Below, piece by piece: positions 18,168 to 27,582 of a DNA stretch of 64,000 nt. Below the pieces are notes generated by a model. That model was given only the letters and a program-made list of their open reading frames with translations. It searched no databases and was not told the origin of the DNA. Made by a program: the position numbers and the translations under genes. This DNA is from DASSQJ01 sp963726295 (GTDB taxonomy: Bacteria; Actinomycetota; Actinomycetes; Actinomycetales; Dermatophilaceae): assembly GCA_963726295.1 (NCBI GenBank), contig CAVSBW010000012.1, positions 580,157 to 644,156 on the forward strand, written 5' to 3'. The number at the start of each line of letters is the position of its first letter. The stretch's first letter is position 1.

Positions 18168-20129
18168 GCACCAGCCTGGACGCCGGCTGGGTGACGCTGG
18201 AGTCGGAGCGGCTCGCGGGCCCACGAGTCTCCGAGCGCTGGCCGGAGGGTGGTGGCCTGCTCGGCGCACTGGCCACCGTCGACCACAAGCGGATCGGTCG
18301 CCGCTACATCGCCACGGCGGCGGTCTTCTTCACGCTGGCCGGGCTGAACGCCCTGGTGATGCGCACCCAGCTGATCGGGCCCGACGCGGGGGTGGTGAGC
18401 CCGGAGCGGTACAACCAGCTGTTCACCGTGCACGGGACGGCGATGATCTTCTTCTTCGCGACCCCGATGCTGTTCGGGTTCGGCAACTTCCTCTTCCCGC
18501 TCATGCTCGGCACCCGCGACATGGCCTTCCCCCGCCTCAACGCCTTCGGCTACTGGGTGCTTCGTCTCGGCCGGGACCCTGCTCTTCGCGAGCCTCGTCG
18601 TCGGGGTCGCACCCGACGGCGGCTGGTTCAGCTACGTCCCGCTCACCTCCGAGCGCTACTCCCCCGGGGTCAACCTCGACGTCTACTGCCTCTCGCTGCT
18701 CTTCCTCGGCGTCTCCACGACGGCCGGTGCCGTGAACTTCATCGTCACCGCGCTCAAGCTGCGGGCGCCCGGGATGACGCTGGCCCGGATGCCGGTGTTC
18801 GTCTGGGCCGTGGTCGTCACCTCCTTCATGGTGGTCTTCGCCCTGCCGCCGCTGAACACCGCGAACGTCATGCTCTTCCTCGACCGACGGTTCGGGACGC
18901 ACTTCCTGGACCCGCAGCAAGGAGGGGACGCGGTGCTCTGGCAGCACCTGTTCTGGCTGTTCGGGCACCCCGACGTCTACATCATCGTGCTGCCGGCGCT
19001 GGGCATCATCTCCTCGATCGTGCCGGTCTTCTCCCGCGCGCCCGATCGTGGCCTACCCGCTCATCGTGCTCGCCGCGATCGCCACCGGCGTCATCTCCTT
19101 CGGCGTCTGGGTCCACCACATGTTCGCGGTCGGCCTGCCGCAGCTGTCGCTGTCGCTTCTTCTCCGCGGCGAGCATCGTCGTCACCCTCCCGGCAGGCAT
19201 CCAGATGTTCTCGTGGATCACGACCATGCTCACCGGCCGGCTGGTGCCGTCGGTGCCGATGCTGTGGGCGATGGGCTTCGTCGCCGCGTTCGTCGTCGGC
19301 GGGGTCACCGGGGTGATGTTCGCGGTCGTGGCCTTCGACCAGCAGGTCACCGACAGCTACTTCGTCGTCGCGCACTTCCACTACGTGCTCTTCGGCGGCG
19401 CGGTCCTGCCGATGCTCGCGGGCCTGTTCTTCTGGTGGCCGAAGATGACCGGCAGGATGACGAGCCCCCGCGGTGGACGGTGGAGCTTCTGGCTCACCTT
19501 CCTCGGGTTCAACCTCACCTTCTTCCCCATGCACATCAGCGGCCTGCTCGGGATGCCGCGCCGGATCTACACCTTCGAGCCCGGGCTCGGGTGGGACCTG
19601 TGGAACCTGCTCGCGACGATCGGGGCCTACCTGCTGGCGGTGGGGCTGCTCGTCACCGTCGGCGTGTTCGTCCACTCGTGGCGGCGCGGGGCCGGCCGCG
19701 CCACCGGACCCGTGGGGCGGCGAGAGCCTGGAGTGGCTGACGACCTCCCCGCCCCGCACCCACAACTTCCCGGTGCTGCCGACGGTGCACAGCCTCCACC
19801 CGCTGTGGAACCGGGCCAGCCTGGACTCGGTGCTCACCGGTGCCGAGCGGGAGGACCGGGTGCTCGCCGAGGGCCACGAGGTGCTCCAGACCAGCGAGCT
19901 CGACGGCGCGCCCGAGCGCCGCCTCGAGATGCCCGAGGACTCCGTCGTCCCCGCGGTCACGGCGGCCGCGCTCCTCACCGCGGTGGTGGCCCTGCTGCTC
20001 GGTGCGACCGTCGTCGCCGCCGTCGCCGTGGTGGGCGCCGCGGCCGCGATCGGGTACTGGTTGTGGCCGTTCCCCGGCCCGCAGGAGGCGCTCGAGGAGC
20101 CGGTCCCGCACCCGGAGCGGGTCTCGTGA
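18164..20129 (+). CDS. ctaD: Cytochrome c oxidase subunit I with C-terminal extension (frameshifted)
   Basis: Catalytic haem a/a3-CuB subunit. Start GTG 18164 overlaps the ctaC stop (GTGA). Key motifs: YNQLFTVHGTAMIFFFATPM, WQHLFWLFGHPDVYIIVLPA (the HPDVY His-Tyr pair), ISFGVWVHHMFAVGLP (CuB histidines) and DSYFVVAHFHYVLFGGAV (haem ligands). Four single-base shifts (near 18561, 19045, 19160, 19715); for example the region near 18561 becomes AGTLLFASLVVGVAPDGGW when one base is removed. After the usual twelve helices a tail of about 130 residues carries two more hydrophobic segments (VVPAVTAAALLTAVVALLLG, VVGAAAAIGYWLWPF) similar to subunit IV/CtaF, so the two subunits appear fused. Confidence 0.93.
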
Positions 20130-20771
20130 CCTCCCTCGACGCCGTCCGCGCGGCACCCGGGGCGGTGGAGCGGCCGCGGGCGCTCGCCGCGGAGGCGCCC
20201 CGGGGGCGCCCGACCGGTGAGTGGGGGATGTTCCTCTTCGTCGCGACCGAGGCCACGCTCTTCGCCTGTCTCCTCGCCAGCTACTTCTACGTGCGCTTCA
20301 CCCACGGCGGGCCCTGGCCCCCCGAGGGCATCGAGGAGCCCACGCCTGCTCAAGCCGCTGGTGATGACGGGGATCCTGCTCACGAGCAGCGCGACGATGG
20401 TGGTCGCCGACCTCGGCATCCGGCGCGGGCACCCGCGGAGGCTGCTGGTGGGGGTGGCCGCGACCATGGTGCTCGGGGCGGCCTTCCTCGTCCTCCAGGG
20501 GCTGGAGTACAGCGAGAAGCTGGCCACCTTCACGTGGACGACGAACGCCTACGGGTCCTTCTTCTTCACGATCACCGGGTTCCACGGGTTCCACGTCGCG
20601 GTCGGGCTGGTGATGCTCGGGTACACCGAGGTGGCGGCACTGCGGGGCAAGTTCACCCGCGGCCGGCACGAGCGCGTGCGGATGGTGTCGATCTACTGGC
20701 ACTTCGTCGACGTCGTCTGGGTCGCCGTCCTGACCTCCCTCTACCTGCTCGCCCAGGCGGGGGGTGGCTGA
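20126..20771 (+). CDS. ctaE: Cytochrome c oxidase subunit III (one frameshift)
   Basis: Structural membrane subunit of the oxidase. Start GTG 20126 (GTGA overlap with ctaD). N-terminal GEWGMFLFVATEATLFACLL and SYFYVRFTHGGPWPPEGI; a shift near 20345; then LLKPLVMTGILLTSSATMVV, LQGLEYSEKLATFTWTTNAY, FFFTITGFHGFHVAVGLVML and RMVSIYWHFVDVVWVAVLTS, all classic for subunit III. About 214 residues, seven helices. Co-transcribed with ctaC and ctaD. Confidence 0.92.
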
Positions 20772-21190
20772 CGTGTCCGACGTCCCCGACACCCGGGCCG
20801 CAGCCGCAGCCCCGGCGGGGCCCCGCCGCACCGCGGGGGCCGCGCTCGTGTGGTTCGCCGTCCTCGGCGGCTTCCTCGCCTGGGGCCTGCACCTGCTCGT
20901 CGCCTGGTTCGTCACCGAGGTGGTGTGCGTCCAGGGGCGCGACGAGGTCGCGGGCCTGGGGCTGCGGTGGGTCGCGGCGACCGCCACCGTCCTGCCCGGC
21001 CTGGTCGCCATCGCGGCGCTCGTCGTCGCCCGGCGAGCAGGCCGCACCCTCGCCGGGGCCGACGACGCGGACCCGAAGGTGGCGCGGGCACGGTTCCTCG
21101 TGCTCATCGGCGGGTGGCTCAGCGCGCTGAGCCTGGTGATGATCGTCTTCGGGGCGGTCGCGGTGGCGACCCTCCCCGTGTGTGGCGGCG
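20764..21190 (+). CDS. Small membrane protein in the oxidase operon (3' end uncertain)
   Basis: Starts at GTG 20764, overlapping the ctaE stop within GTGGCTGA, an arrangement also used at 25804 and 34577. Three hydrophobic segments: LVWFAVLGGFLAWGLHLLVA, WVAATATVLPGLVAIAALVV and GGWLSALSLVMIVFGAVAVA, with VTEVVCVQGRDEVAGLGL between the first two. No stop is found in frame before the ctaG frame takes over near 21182, so an indel probably hides the stop near TLPVCGGD. I do not recognise the family; position suggests an accessory or assembly protein of the oxidase. Confidence 0.5.
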
Positions 21191-22184
21191 ACCGGCCTGT
21201 CCGTCGTCGGCGCGGGCGTCGTCGGCTCGGGGGGCCCGGGGCGCACCCTGGTGCGGGCGGTCAGCGGGGTCTCCGCCCACGGGGCGCCGTCCCCCGGGAG
21301 CGGCCCCGACGTGTTCGCCGTCGCCCTCCTCGCCGGACTGGCGCTCTGGGTGGCCGCCCACCTCGTGGGCACCTCCCGGTGCGCCGGCCGCACGCCCTCG
21401 CTCCGGGGCGGGGTGCGGCGCACCGGCACCGGTCGCCTGCTGGCGTTCCTCGCGGCGGTGGCGGTCCTCGCCGCGGCCGTCGGGCCGTGGGCGGAGCCGC
21501 TCGCGCAGCGCAGCCTCGCCGCCCACATGGGGCAGCACATGCTCCTCCTCGTCGTCGCCGCACCGCTGCTCGCCGCGGCGGCCCCCGGCACTCCGCTCGT
21601 GCTGGTCCTGCCGGTGGGCGCCCGCCGGCGGGTGGCCGCCGCCCGGTACCGGCTGCGGCGGACCCCGGGCCTGCGCGGTGCCTCCAGCCCCCTCGGGGCG
21701 TGGCTCCTGAGCGTCGTCACCCTCTGGCTGTGGCACCTGCCCCCGCTGTACGAGGCCGCCCTCGGGTCCGAGGTCCTGCACGTGCTCGAGCACGCGAGCT
21801 TCCTCCTCGGCGCCTGGGCGTTCTGGTGGTACGTCCTCCACGAGGGGCCGGCGCGGCTGCGCGGGGGGGCCGCGGTCCTCTTCGTCTTCGCCGCCACGCT
21901 GCCCGGTGCCGCCCTGGGTGCGGTGCTGACCTTCGCCCAGGCGCCGCTGTACCCCACCCAGGCCGCCGGTGCCGCCCGGGCCGGGCTCGACCCGCTGACG
22001 GACCAGCAGCTGGCGGGACTGGTGATGTGGGTGCCGCCCGACGTCGTCTACCTCGCGGTCACGGTGGCGCTGGTGCTGCCCTGGCTCGCCCGGCTCGCCG
22101 GGGACGAGGTCGGCGACGAGGCCGCGGACCGACGCTCTCCCGCCCGCCAGGGTGGGCGAGCCCGGCCTGCAGGAGGCACCGTGA
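21182..22184 (+). CDS. ctaG: Cytochrome c oxidase assembly factor CtaG
   Basis: Caa3-type CtaG, a seven-helix membrane protein needed for assembling the copper centres of caa3 oxidases. Probable start GTG 21182. Typical segments: FAVALLAGLALWVAAHLVGT, LLAFLAAVAVLAAAVGPWAE, LAAHMGQHMLLLVVAAPLLA (histidine-containing, conserved), SVVTLWLWHLPPLYEAALGS, VLEHASFLLGAWAFWWYVLH and DQQLAGLVMWVPPDVVYLAV. The frame runs without stop into the next gene; a single lost or added base before 22184 would place the stop in the GTGA overlap at 22181-22184, the pattern used by neighbours. The N-terminal 35 residues are less certain. Confidence 0.85.
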
Positions 22185-22604
22185 CGGGCACGCGAGCCGA
22201 TCGAGCGCACCCCGGGACGGTCTCCCGCCTCGTGGTGGCGGTGGTCGTCGCGTCGGCAGCCGCGGTCGCCCTGCTCGCCGGGATGCGGCGAGGACGTGCG
22301 CACCAGCGGTGCGGTCGTCCCCGGCGGCCACCCGGAGCGCGGCGCCGAGCTGATCCGGTCCTACGGGTGCGCCAGCTGCCACACCGTCGCCGGGGTCCCG
22401 GGGGCGGACGCCGACGTCGGCCCTCCCCTCACCGACTTCGGCGAGCGCGGCTACATCGCCGGTGAGCTCGTCAACGACCCCGACAACCTGCAGCGCTGGA
22501 TCCGCGACCCGCAGGCGGTCGAGCCCGGCACGGTGATGCCGGACCTCGGGGTCACCGAGGAGGACGCCCGGGACATCGCGGCCTACCTCCTGGGGCAGCG
22601 GTGA
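22181..22604 (+). CDS. Monohaem cytochrome c lipoprotein (one frameshift)
   Basis: Membrane-anchored class I cytochrome c that may shuttle electrons between the bc complex and CtaC. Start GTG 22181 (VTGTRADRAHPG), signal VSRLVVAVVVASAAAVALLA; after a shift near 22285 the lipobox reads LAGCGEDVRTSG. Haem site SYGCASCHTVAG (CxxCH) and axial methionine in GTVMPDLGVTEEDARDIAAY. Joined length of about 140 residues. A GTGA overlap links it to qcrC. Confidence 0.85.
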
Positions 22605-23455
22605 GCACCGGACGGGTGCGGAGCCACCGGCCGGGCCGGTGGCGCGCGCCGGCCGTGGCCCTGGCCGTCGTGGCCGCGGCGGGTGTGGGCACCGCGGCAC
22701 TCGGTGACGAGGTCGTCGGCGCGCCCCGCGCCCGGCCGCGACGACACCGCCCGTGCCCGCCGTGTCCCCGCCCGTGGGGCGCCCGGGGGTCGAGCCGGTC
22801 CCGCCGGGCGGCACCGCGCTGGAGCGGGGCAGGCTCCTCTATGGCGCCAACTGCGCGAGCTGCCACGGCCAGACGGCCGAGGGCACGGGCCGCGGGCCTG
22901 ACCTGCGGTCGGTCGGGACGGCGAGCACCGACTTCCAGCTGCGGACCGGCAGGATGCCCGTCGCCGAGCCGGACGAGCAGCCCCGTGCGGGGCCGCCGGC
23001 GTTCGGCCCGGACGACATCGAGGCACTCGTCGCCTACGTCGGGTCGCTCGGTGACGGGTCGGGGCCGTCGATCCCGGTGGTCGGCGCCGGCGACGCCGCC
23101 AGCGGGCGCACGGTCTACCTCGCCAACTGCGCGGCCTGCCACTCCTCCAGCGGCGTCGGCGCCGCGCTGCCCTCCGGCCACGTCGCCCCGTCCCTGCTCG
23201 ACACGGCCACGACCCAGCTCGGCGAGGCGGTGCGCACCGGCCCCGGGCCTGATGCCGCAGTTCCCCGACACGCTCCTGTCGGACGCCGACGTCGCCGACG
23301 TCGCGGCCTACGTCGACGACCTCGCCGAGCGCCGGGACCAGGGTGGGTGGCCGCTCGGCGGCATCGGGCCCGTCCCCGAGGGCGCGGTCGGGTGGGTGCT
23401 CGGCCTCGGCACGCTGCTCGTCGTCATCCGGCTCCTCGGCAGGCGGGCCGAGTGA
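22601..23455 (+). CDS. qcrC: Dihaem cytochrome c subunit QcrC of the bcc complex (frameshifted)
   Basis: Carries electrons from the Rieske protein to the oxidase. Start GTG 22601 with a basic N-tail and a signal anchor (WRAPAVALAVVAAAGVGTAA). Two haem motifs, YGANCASCHGQTAEGTG and YLANCAACHSSSGVGAAL, a methionine in GLMPQFPDTLLSDADVAD, and a C-terminal membrane helix (GAVGWVLGLGTLLVVIRLLG), as in actinobacterial QcrC. Shifts near 22770 and 23250. Joined length of about 284 residues. Directly followed by qcrA. Confidence 0.92.
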   Translation: MSTGRVRSHRPGRWRAPAVALAVVAAAGVGTAALGDEVVGAPRARPRRHRPCPPCPRPWGARGSSRSRRAAPRWSGAGSSMAPTARAATARRPRARAAGLTCGRSGRRAPTSSCGPAGCPSPSRTSSPVRGRRRSARTTSRHSSPTSGRSVTGRGRRSRWSAPATPPAGARSTSPTARPATPPAASAPRCPPATSPRPCSTRPRPSSARRCAPAPGLMPQFPDTLLSDADVADVAAYVDDLAERRDQGGWPLGGIGPVPEGAVGWVLGLGTLLVVIRLLGRRAE

Positions 23456-24337
23456 TGCGGTGGCGCACCCCGGGCGCGCCTCGGCGCGACCAGCTGCCCC
23501 GCGGCCCACAGCGGCGGGCGGCGGCCGGCTTCGCCCTCACCCTGGCCGGCGCGCTCGGGTTCGGGTGGGCGCACCTGGCCGGTGCCGGACGTGCGCTGGC
23601 TGGGCGCCACCCTCGCGCTCTCCCTCGCCGGGCTCTCCTACGGGCTGGCCGCGTGGAGCCGGATGCTGCCGCCGGGGCCGGTCGTCGAGGAGCGCGAGCC
23701 GATGCGCTCGCCCGAGGAGGACCGCCGCGCGCTGGCAGAGGACCTCGGTACCGCCGACGGCGCCATCGTCTCGGCCCCGCTGCCCCGCCGCCTGCTCACC
23801 GCGGCCCTCTCCGTGCTCGGCCTCGCCCTCCTCGTGCCCCTACGCGCGCTGCGGGGGCCGGGCCCGCCGCCGCAGGAGGCCCTGCCCCGCACGGCGTGGG
23901 GTCCCGGTGTCCGGGCGGTCACCCGCGACGGCGCACCCGTGCGCCTCGAGGACCTCGCCGTCGGCACGGCCGTCACCGTGCACCCCGAGGGCCACGTCGA
24001 CGACGCCGACGCCGGGGTGCTGCTGCTGCGCCTTCCCCCCGACCGGCTGCGACTGTCCCCGGAACGGAGCGGGTGGACCGTCGGCGGGGTGGTCGGCTAC
24101 TCCAAGCTCTGCACGCACGCCGGGTGCCCGGTGGGCCTCTACGCCGAGACCACCGGCCAGCTGCTCTGCCCCTGCCACCAGTCGGTCTTCGACGCCTACG
24201 CCGGCGCCGAGCCGGTCTTCGGGCCGGCGGCCAGGCCGCTCCCGCAGCTGCCCCTCGCCCTCGACGACGACGGCGTGCTCGTGGCCACCGGCGACTTCCC
24301 CACCCCGCCGGGCCCCGGCTACTGGAGGACCTCGTGA
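23452..24337 (+). CDS. qcrA: Rieske iron-sulfur subunit QcrA of the bcc complex (one frameshift)
   Basis: [2Fe-2S] subunit accepting electrons from menaquinol. Start GTG 23452 or the adjacent in-frame ATG 23455. N-terminal membrane helices FALTLAGALGFGWAHLAG, LGATLALSLAGLSYGLAAW and LLTAALSVLGLALLVPLRAL (three helices, as in actinobacteria; shift near 23580). Rieske motifs KLCTHAGCPVGLY and LLCPCHQSVFDAY give the two Cys-His pairs. Ends with PGPGYWRTS, a typical C-terminus. GTGA overlap with qcrB. Confidence 0.93.
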
Positions 24338-25811
24338 TCCCCCGGCTGCTCGCCCGCCGGACCGGCGAGTGGTTCGACGACCGGCTGCGGCTGTCGAGGG
24401 CCACCCGCAAGGCGGTGGGCAAGGTCTTCCCCGAGCACTGGTCGTTCATGCTCGGCGAGATCGCCCTCTACTCCTTCGTCGTGCTCCTGGTCACCGGCAC
24501 CTACCTCACCTTCTTCTTCGACGCGACGACCGCCGAGCGCGAGTACCTCGGCAGCTACGCACCGCTGCACGGCGCGGAGGTGTCCGGGGCGTACGCGTCC
24601 ACCGTGGAGCTGAGCTTCGACGTCCAGGGTGGGCTCCTCGTCCGCCAGGTCCACCACTGGGCGGCGCTGCTCTTCGTCGCCGCCGATCGGTCGTGCACCT
24701 GCTGCCGGATCTTGCTCACCGCCGCCTTCCGGCACCCCCGGGAGCTCAACTGGGTCGTCGGGGTGACCCTGCTGCTGCTCGCCGTGCTCAACGGCTTCAC
24801 CGGCTACTCGCTGCCCGACGACCTGCTCTCCGGGACCGGGCTGCGGATCGCCTCCGCCGTGGTGCTCTCGATCCCGCTGGTCGGGCCCTGGCTGCAGTTC
24901 CTGGTCTTCGGCGGCGAGTTCCCCGGCGAGGCCCTGGAGCAACGGCTGCTTCATCGCGCACGTGCTCCTCGTGCCCGCCCTGATCGTCGCGCCTGGTCAC
25001 CGTCCACATGGCGGTGCTGGTCCGCCAGAAGCACACCCAGTTCCCCGGCGCCCGGGCGGCGGCAGACCAACGTCGTCGGCGCCCGGATGTGGCCCACGTA
25101 CGCCGTGCGCTCGCTGTCGCTCCTCGCCGGGGTCGGCGCGGTGCTCGTCGCCCTCGGGCGGGCTCGTGCAGATCAACCCGGTGTGGCTGTGGGGGCCGTT
25201 CGAGCCCGAACCGCGCCACCTCACCGGCCCAGCCGGACTGGTACGTCGGCTGGGTCGACGGCGCCCTGCGTCTGCTGCCGCCGTGGGAGTTCCGGGTGGC
25301 CGGCTACCTCGTGCCCAACGTCTTCTGGGCCGGCGTGGTCCTGCCCGCCCTCACCTTCGCCGTGCTCTACGCCTGGCCGTGGATCGACCGCCGGATCACC
25401 GGCGACCGTGCTGGGCACCACATCCTGGAGGAGCCCCGCCGGCGTCCGTTCCGCGTGGCCGTGCTCGTCGGCGCGGTCACCTTCCTCGGGATGCTGCTGC
25501 TGGCGGGCGCCGAGGACATCGCCGCGCGCTGGTGGGGGGTGCCGGTCCGCGACCTGGTCCGGGTGATGCGGGTGGCCACCCTGGTGGTGCCGGCGGTCAC
25601 CGCCGGCCTCGCCTACCTCGTCACCCGCCGACTGCTGAGGTCCCGGGCGCCGTCCCTCGCGCAGATGCCGTGGACCACGCCGCGGGAGCAGCCGGACGCG
25701 CCCCGTCCGGGCGACGCCGGAGCCGGGAACGCGGACGGGCACCACGGGTCGGACGACGACCTGCGCCCGCCACCGGTGTCACCGCCCCGGGTCGGGGGCG
25801 GCCGTGGCTGA
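24334..25811 (+). CDS. qcrB: Cytochrome b subunit QcrB of the bcc complex (frameshifted)
   Basis: Membrane subunit with haems bL and bH that oxidises menaquinol. Start GTG 24334. Segments: FPEHWSFMLGEIALYSFVVL, QVHHWAALLFVAA (haem histidines), FRHPRELNWVVGVTLLLLAV, GFTGYSLPDDLLSGTGLRIA, then after several shifts (24690-24710, 24950-25070, 25150-25220) KHTQFPGA, INPVWLWGPFEP and PPWEFRVAGYLVPNVFWAGV, containing the PPWE quinol-site motif. Ends in a hydrophilic tail. Joined length of about 490 residues. It overlaps the next gene by 8 bp. Confidence 0.92.
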
Positions 25812-26110
25812 GCCGACCGGGGTGCTCTCGGTGCACCGCGAGGGAGACCTCTGGCGGTGGCTCCACGAGGAGCGCGGCCCGCGCGGGCGCTCCGCTGCGG
25901 CTGAGGTCCTCGATCGCCTTCGCCGACCGGGAGTCCGCCGTGGAGGCGGCCCGGACGGCCTACCCCGAGGCCGTGCTGCTGGAGCCGCCCTCGCCACGCG
26001 GTCGCGGCCGCCTCGCGGTGGCGACCGCAGCGGTCGCGGTGCTCCTCCTGCTCCGGGCGCGGCGGCGTCGGGAGCGCCGTGTCACCACCTCCCCGGGTCC
26101 ACGCGCCTGA
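25804..26110 (+). CDS. Small single-span membrane protein at the end of the respiratory operon (one frameshift)
   Basis: Begins VAEPTGVLSVHREGDLWRWL at GTG 25804, inside the GTGGCTGA overlap with qcrB. A shift near 25905 continues as FADRESAVEAARTAYPEAVL, LEPPSPRGRGRLAVATAAVA and the membrane segment AVATAAVAVLLLLR, ending RRVTTSPGPRA at 26110. The soluble N-terminal half has a small alpha/beta pattern. Its 3' end overlaps the convergent small gene by about 28 bp. Not recognised; the position suggests a function with the bcc complex. Confidence 0.5.
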
Positions 26111-26328
26111 GCCGGCGCCGGCGCGCCCTCGCCGCCCTGAGCGCCCGGACCAGGCGTCGCTCCCGGGCCAGGAGCGAGAGCACCTCTGGATTGATCGCCC
26201 GGATGCCGGGGCGCCGCCCCTCCACCAGCGTGGGCGCCCGCCGGAGCTGCTCGGTGATGTCGGCCAGCTCGGCGACCAGCTCCTCGACGGTGCGATCGGT
26301 GCGGTCGAGTGGTTCCGTGCCGGGTCAC
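26082..26328 (-). CDS. Small helical protein, paralog of the gene at 58607
   Basis: Not obvious as one open frame. The minus strand reads DRTVEELVAELADITEQLRR, APTLVEGRRPGIRAINPEVL, SLLARERRLVRALRAARARR and stops at 26082. It aligns along its length with the 64-residue protein at 58607-58801 (VRELIAELATIEDRIRSAEA, PPRNPELLRLARREGQLLAM): same helix-loop-helix plan and the same NPE(V/L)L motif. The likely start is GTG 26328 (VTRHGTT), needing one indel near 26300. Probably a small coiled-coil or DNA/RNA-associated protein; function unknown. Confidence 0.5.
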
Positions 26329-26486
26329 GTCCACGGCTCGTCCCCTTCGTCGGGCACCCGTCCTCGGCGGGCGCCTCCCCGGCGGCGGCCGGGGATCACG
26401 GTGTCCCTCGCTGTCGGAGCCACCAGAGGACTACCCGGCGCCGCCGGCGCCAAACCCGGGTGGCGACCGGGCGGGCCGGTCCGGTG

Positions 26487-26509
26487 GTTGGCAGCGCGCC
26501 GGTGGGGTA
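26487..26509 (+). promoter_or_regulatory. SigB/SigF-type promoter of the uxs gene
   Basis: GTTG (26487-26490), 14 bp, GGGTA (26505-26509), 51 bp before the ATG at 26560. Confidence 0.5.
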
Positions 26510-26559
26510 GGACATCCGCGAACCGGGGTCGTCGGGACCCCGCCGCGGAGGAGGAGCGA

Positions 26560-27582
26560 ATGGAGCTGAGTGTCATCCGGGACGGGGACCGCCCGCGCGC
26601 CGGTCGTCGAGTCGTCGTGACCGGGGGCGCCGGCTTCCTCGGCAGCCACCTGTGCACGCGGCTGCTCGACGACGGCGCGGAGGTGGTGGTCCTGGACAAC
26701 CTGGTGACCGGCAGTCCCGCCAACCTCGCGCACGTGCTCACCGACCCCCGGCTGCGCCTGCTCCACTGCGACGTCACCGACTTCCTCCACGTGCCGGGCC
26801 GGGTCGACCTCGTCCTGCACTTCGCCAGCCCGGCCTCCCCCGTCGACTACCTCCGCATCCCGCTCGAGACGCTCAAGGTGGGCTCGATCGGCACCTGGCA
26901 CGCCCTCGGCCTGGCCAAGGAGAAGGGGGCCCGGTTCGTCCTCGCCTCCACCTCCGAGGTGTACGGCGACCCGCAGTGCCACCCGCAGCCGGAGACCTAC
27001 TGGGGGCACGTGAACCCGATCGGTCCCCGCGGCGTCTACGACGAGGGCAAGCGGTTCGGGGAGGCGATGACCACCGCCTACCGGGAGCACGAGGGGGTCG
27101 ACACGGGCATCGTCCGGATCTTCAACACCTACGGCCCGCGGATGCGGCCCCACGACGGCCGCGCCATCCCCACCTTCATCCGGCAGGCCCTCCTCGGCGA
27201 GCCGCTCACGGTGGCCGGCGACGGCAGCCAGACCCGTTCGGTGTGCTTCGTCGACGACCTCGTCCGCGGCATCCTCGACTTCGCCGACACCGACCACCCC
27301 GGCCCGGTCAACCTCGGCAACCCCGAGGAGCTCACCGTCCGCCGGATCGCCGAGGACGTCCTCGCGTGCGTGGGGTCGTCCTCGGCGCTCGAGGCCGTCG
27401 ACCTGCCCGTCGACGACCCCAAGGTCCGGCGACCCGACACGACGCTCGCCCGCGCGCTCCTCGGCTGGGAGCCGGCCGTGCCGTGGGCGACCGGCCTGGA
27501 GCGGACCGTGGAGTGGTTCCGTCAGCTTCCCGAGGAGGAGCTCGCCTCCGCGCCGCAGCTGGCCGGGGCCCCCTCGGCCTGA
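26560..27582 (+). CDS. uxs: UDP-glucuronate decarboxylase-type NAD-dependent epimerase/dehydratase
   Basis: 340-residue extended SDR that converts UDP-glucuronate to UDP-xylose with bound NAD. Start ATG 26560 after GAGGAGGAGCGA. NAD site RRVVVTGGAGFLGSHLCTRL, CDVTDFLHVPGRVDLVLHFA, SPASPVDYLRIPLETLKVGS (the ASPASP..Y..P.ET.KVG signature of Uxs), catalytic YDEGKRFGEAMTTAYREHEG (YxxxK) and FNTYGPRMRPHDGRAIPTFI. Intact. It points into the glycan cluster from the left, convergent with and overlapping the GT9 gene by about 60 bp, and may supply UDP-pentose to the glycosyltransferases. Confidence 0.88.
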   Translation: MELSVIRDGDRPRAGRRVVVTGGAGFLGSHLCTRLLDDGAEVVVLDNLVTGSPANLAHVLTDPRLRLLHCDVTDFLHVPGRVDLVLHFASPASPVDYLRIPLETLKVGSIGTWHALGLAKEKGARFVLASTSEVYGDPQCHPQPETYWGHVNPIGPRGVYDEGKRFGEAMTTAYREHEGVDTGIVRIFNTYGPRMRPHDGRAIPTFIRQALLGEPLTVAGDGSQTRSVCFVDDLVRGILDFADTDHPGPVNLGNPEELTVRRIAEDVLACVGSSSALEAVDLPVDDPKVRRPDTTLARALLGWEPAVPWATGLERTVEWFRQLPEEELASAPQLAGAPSA

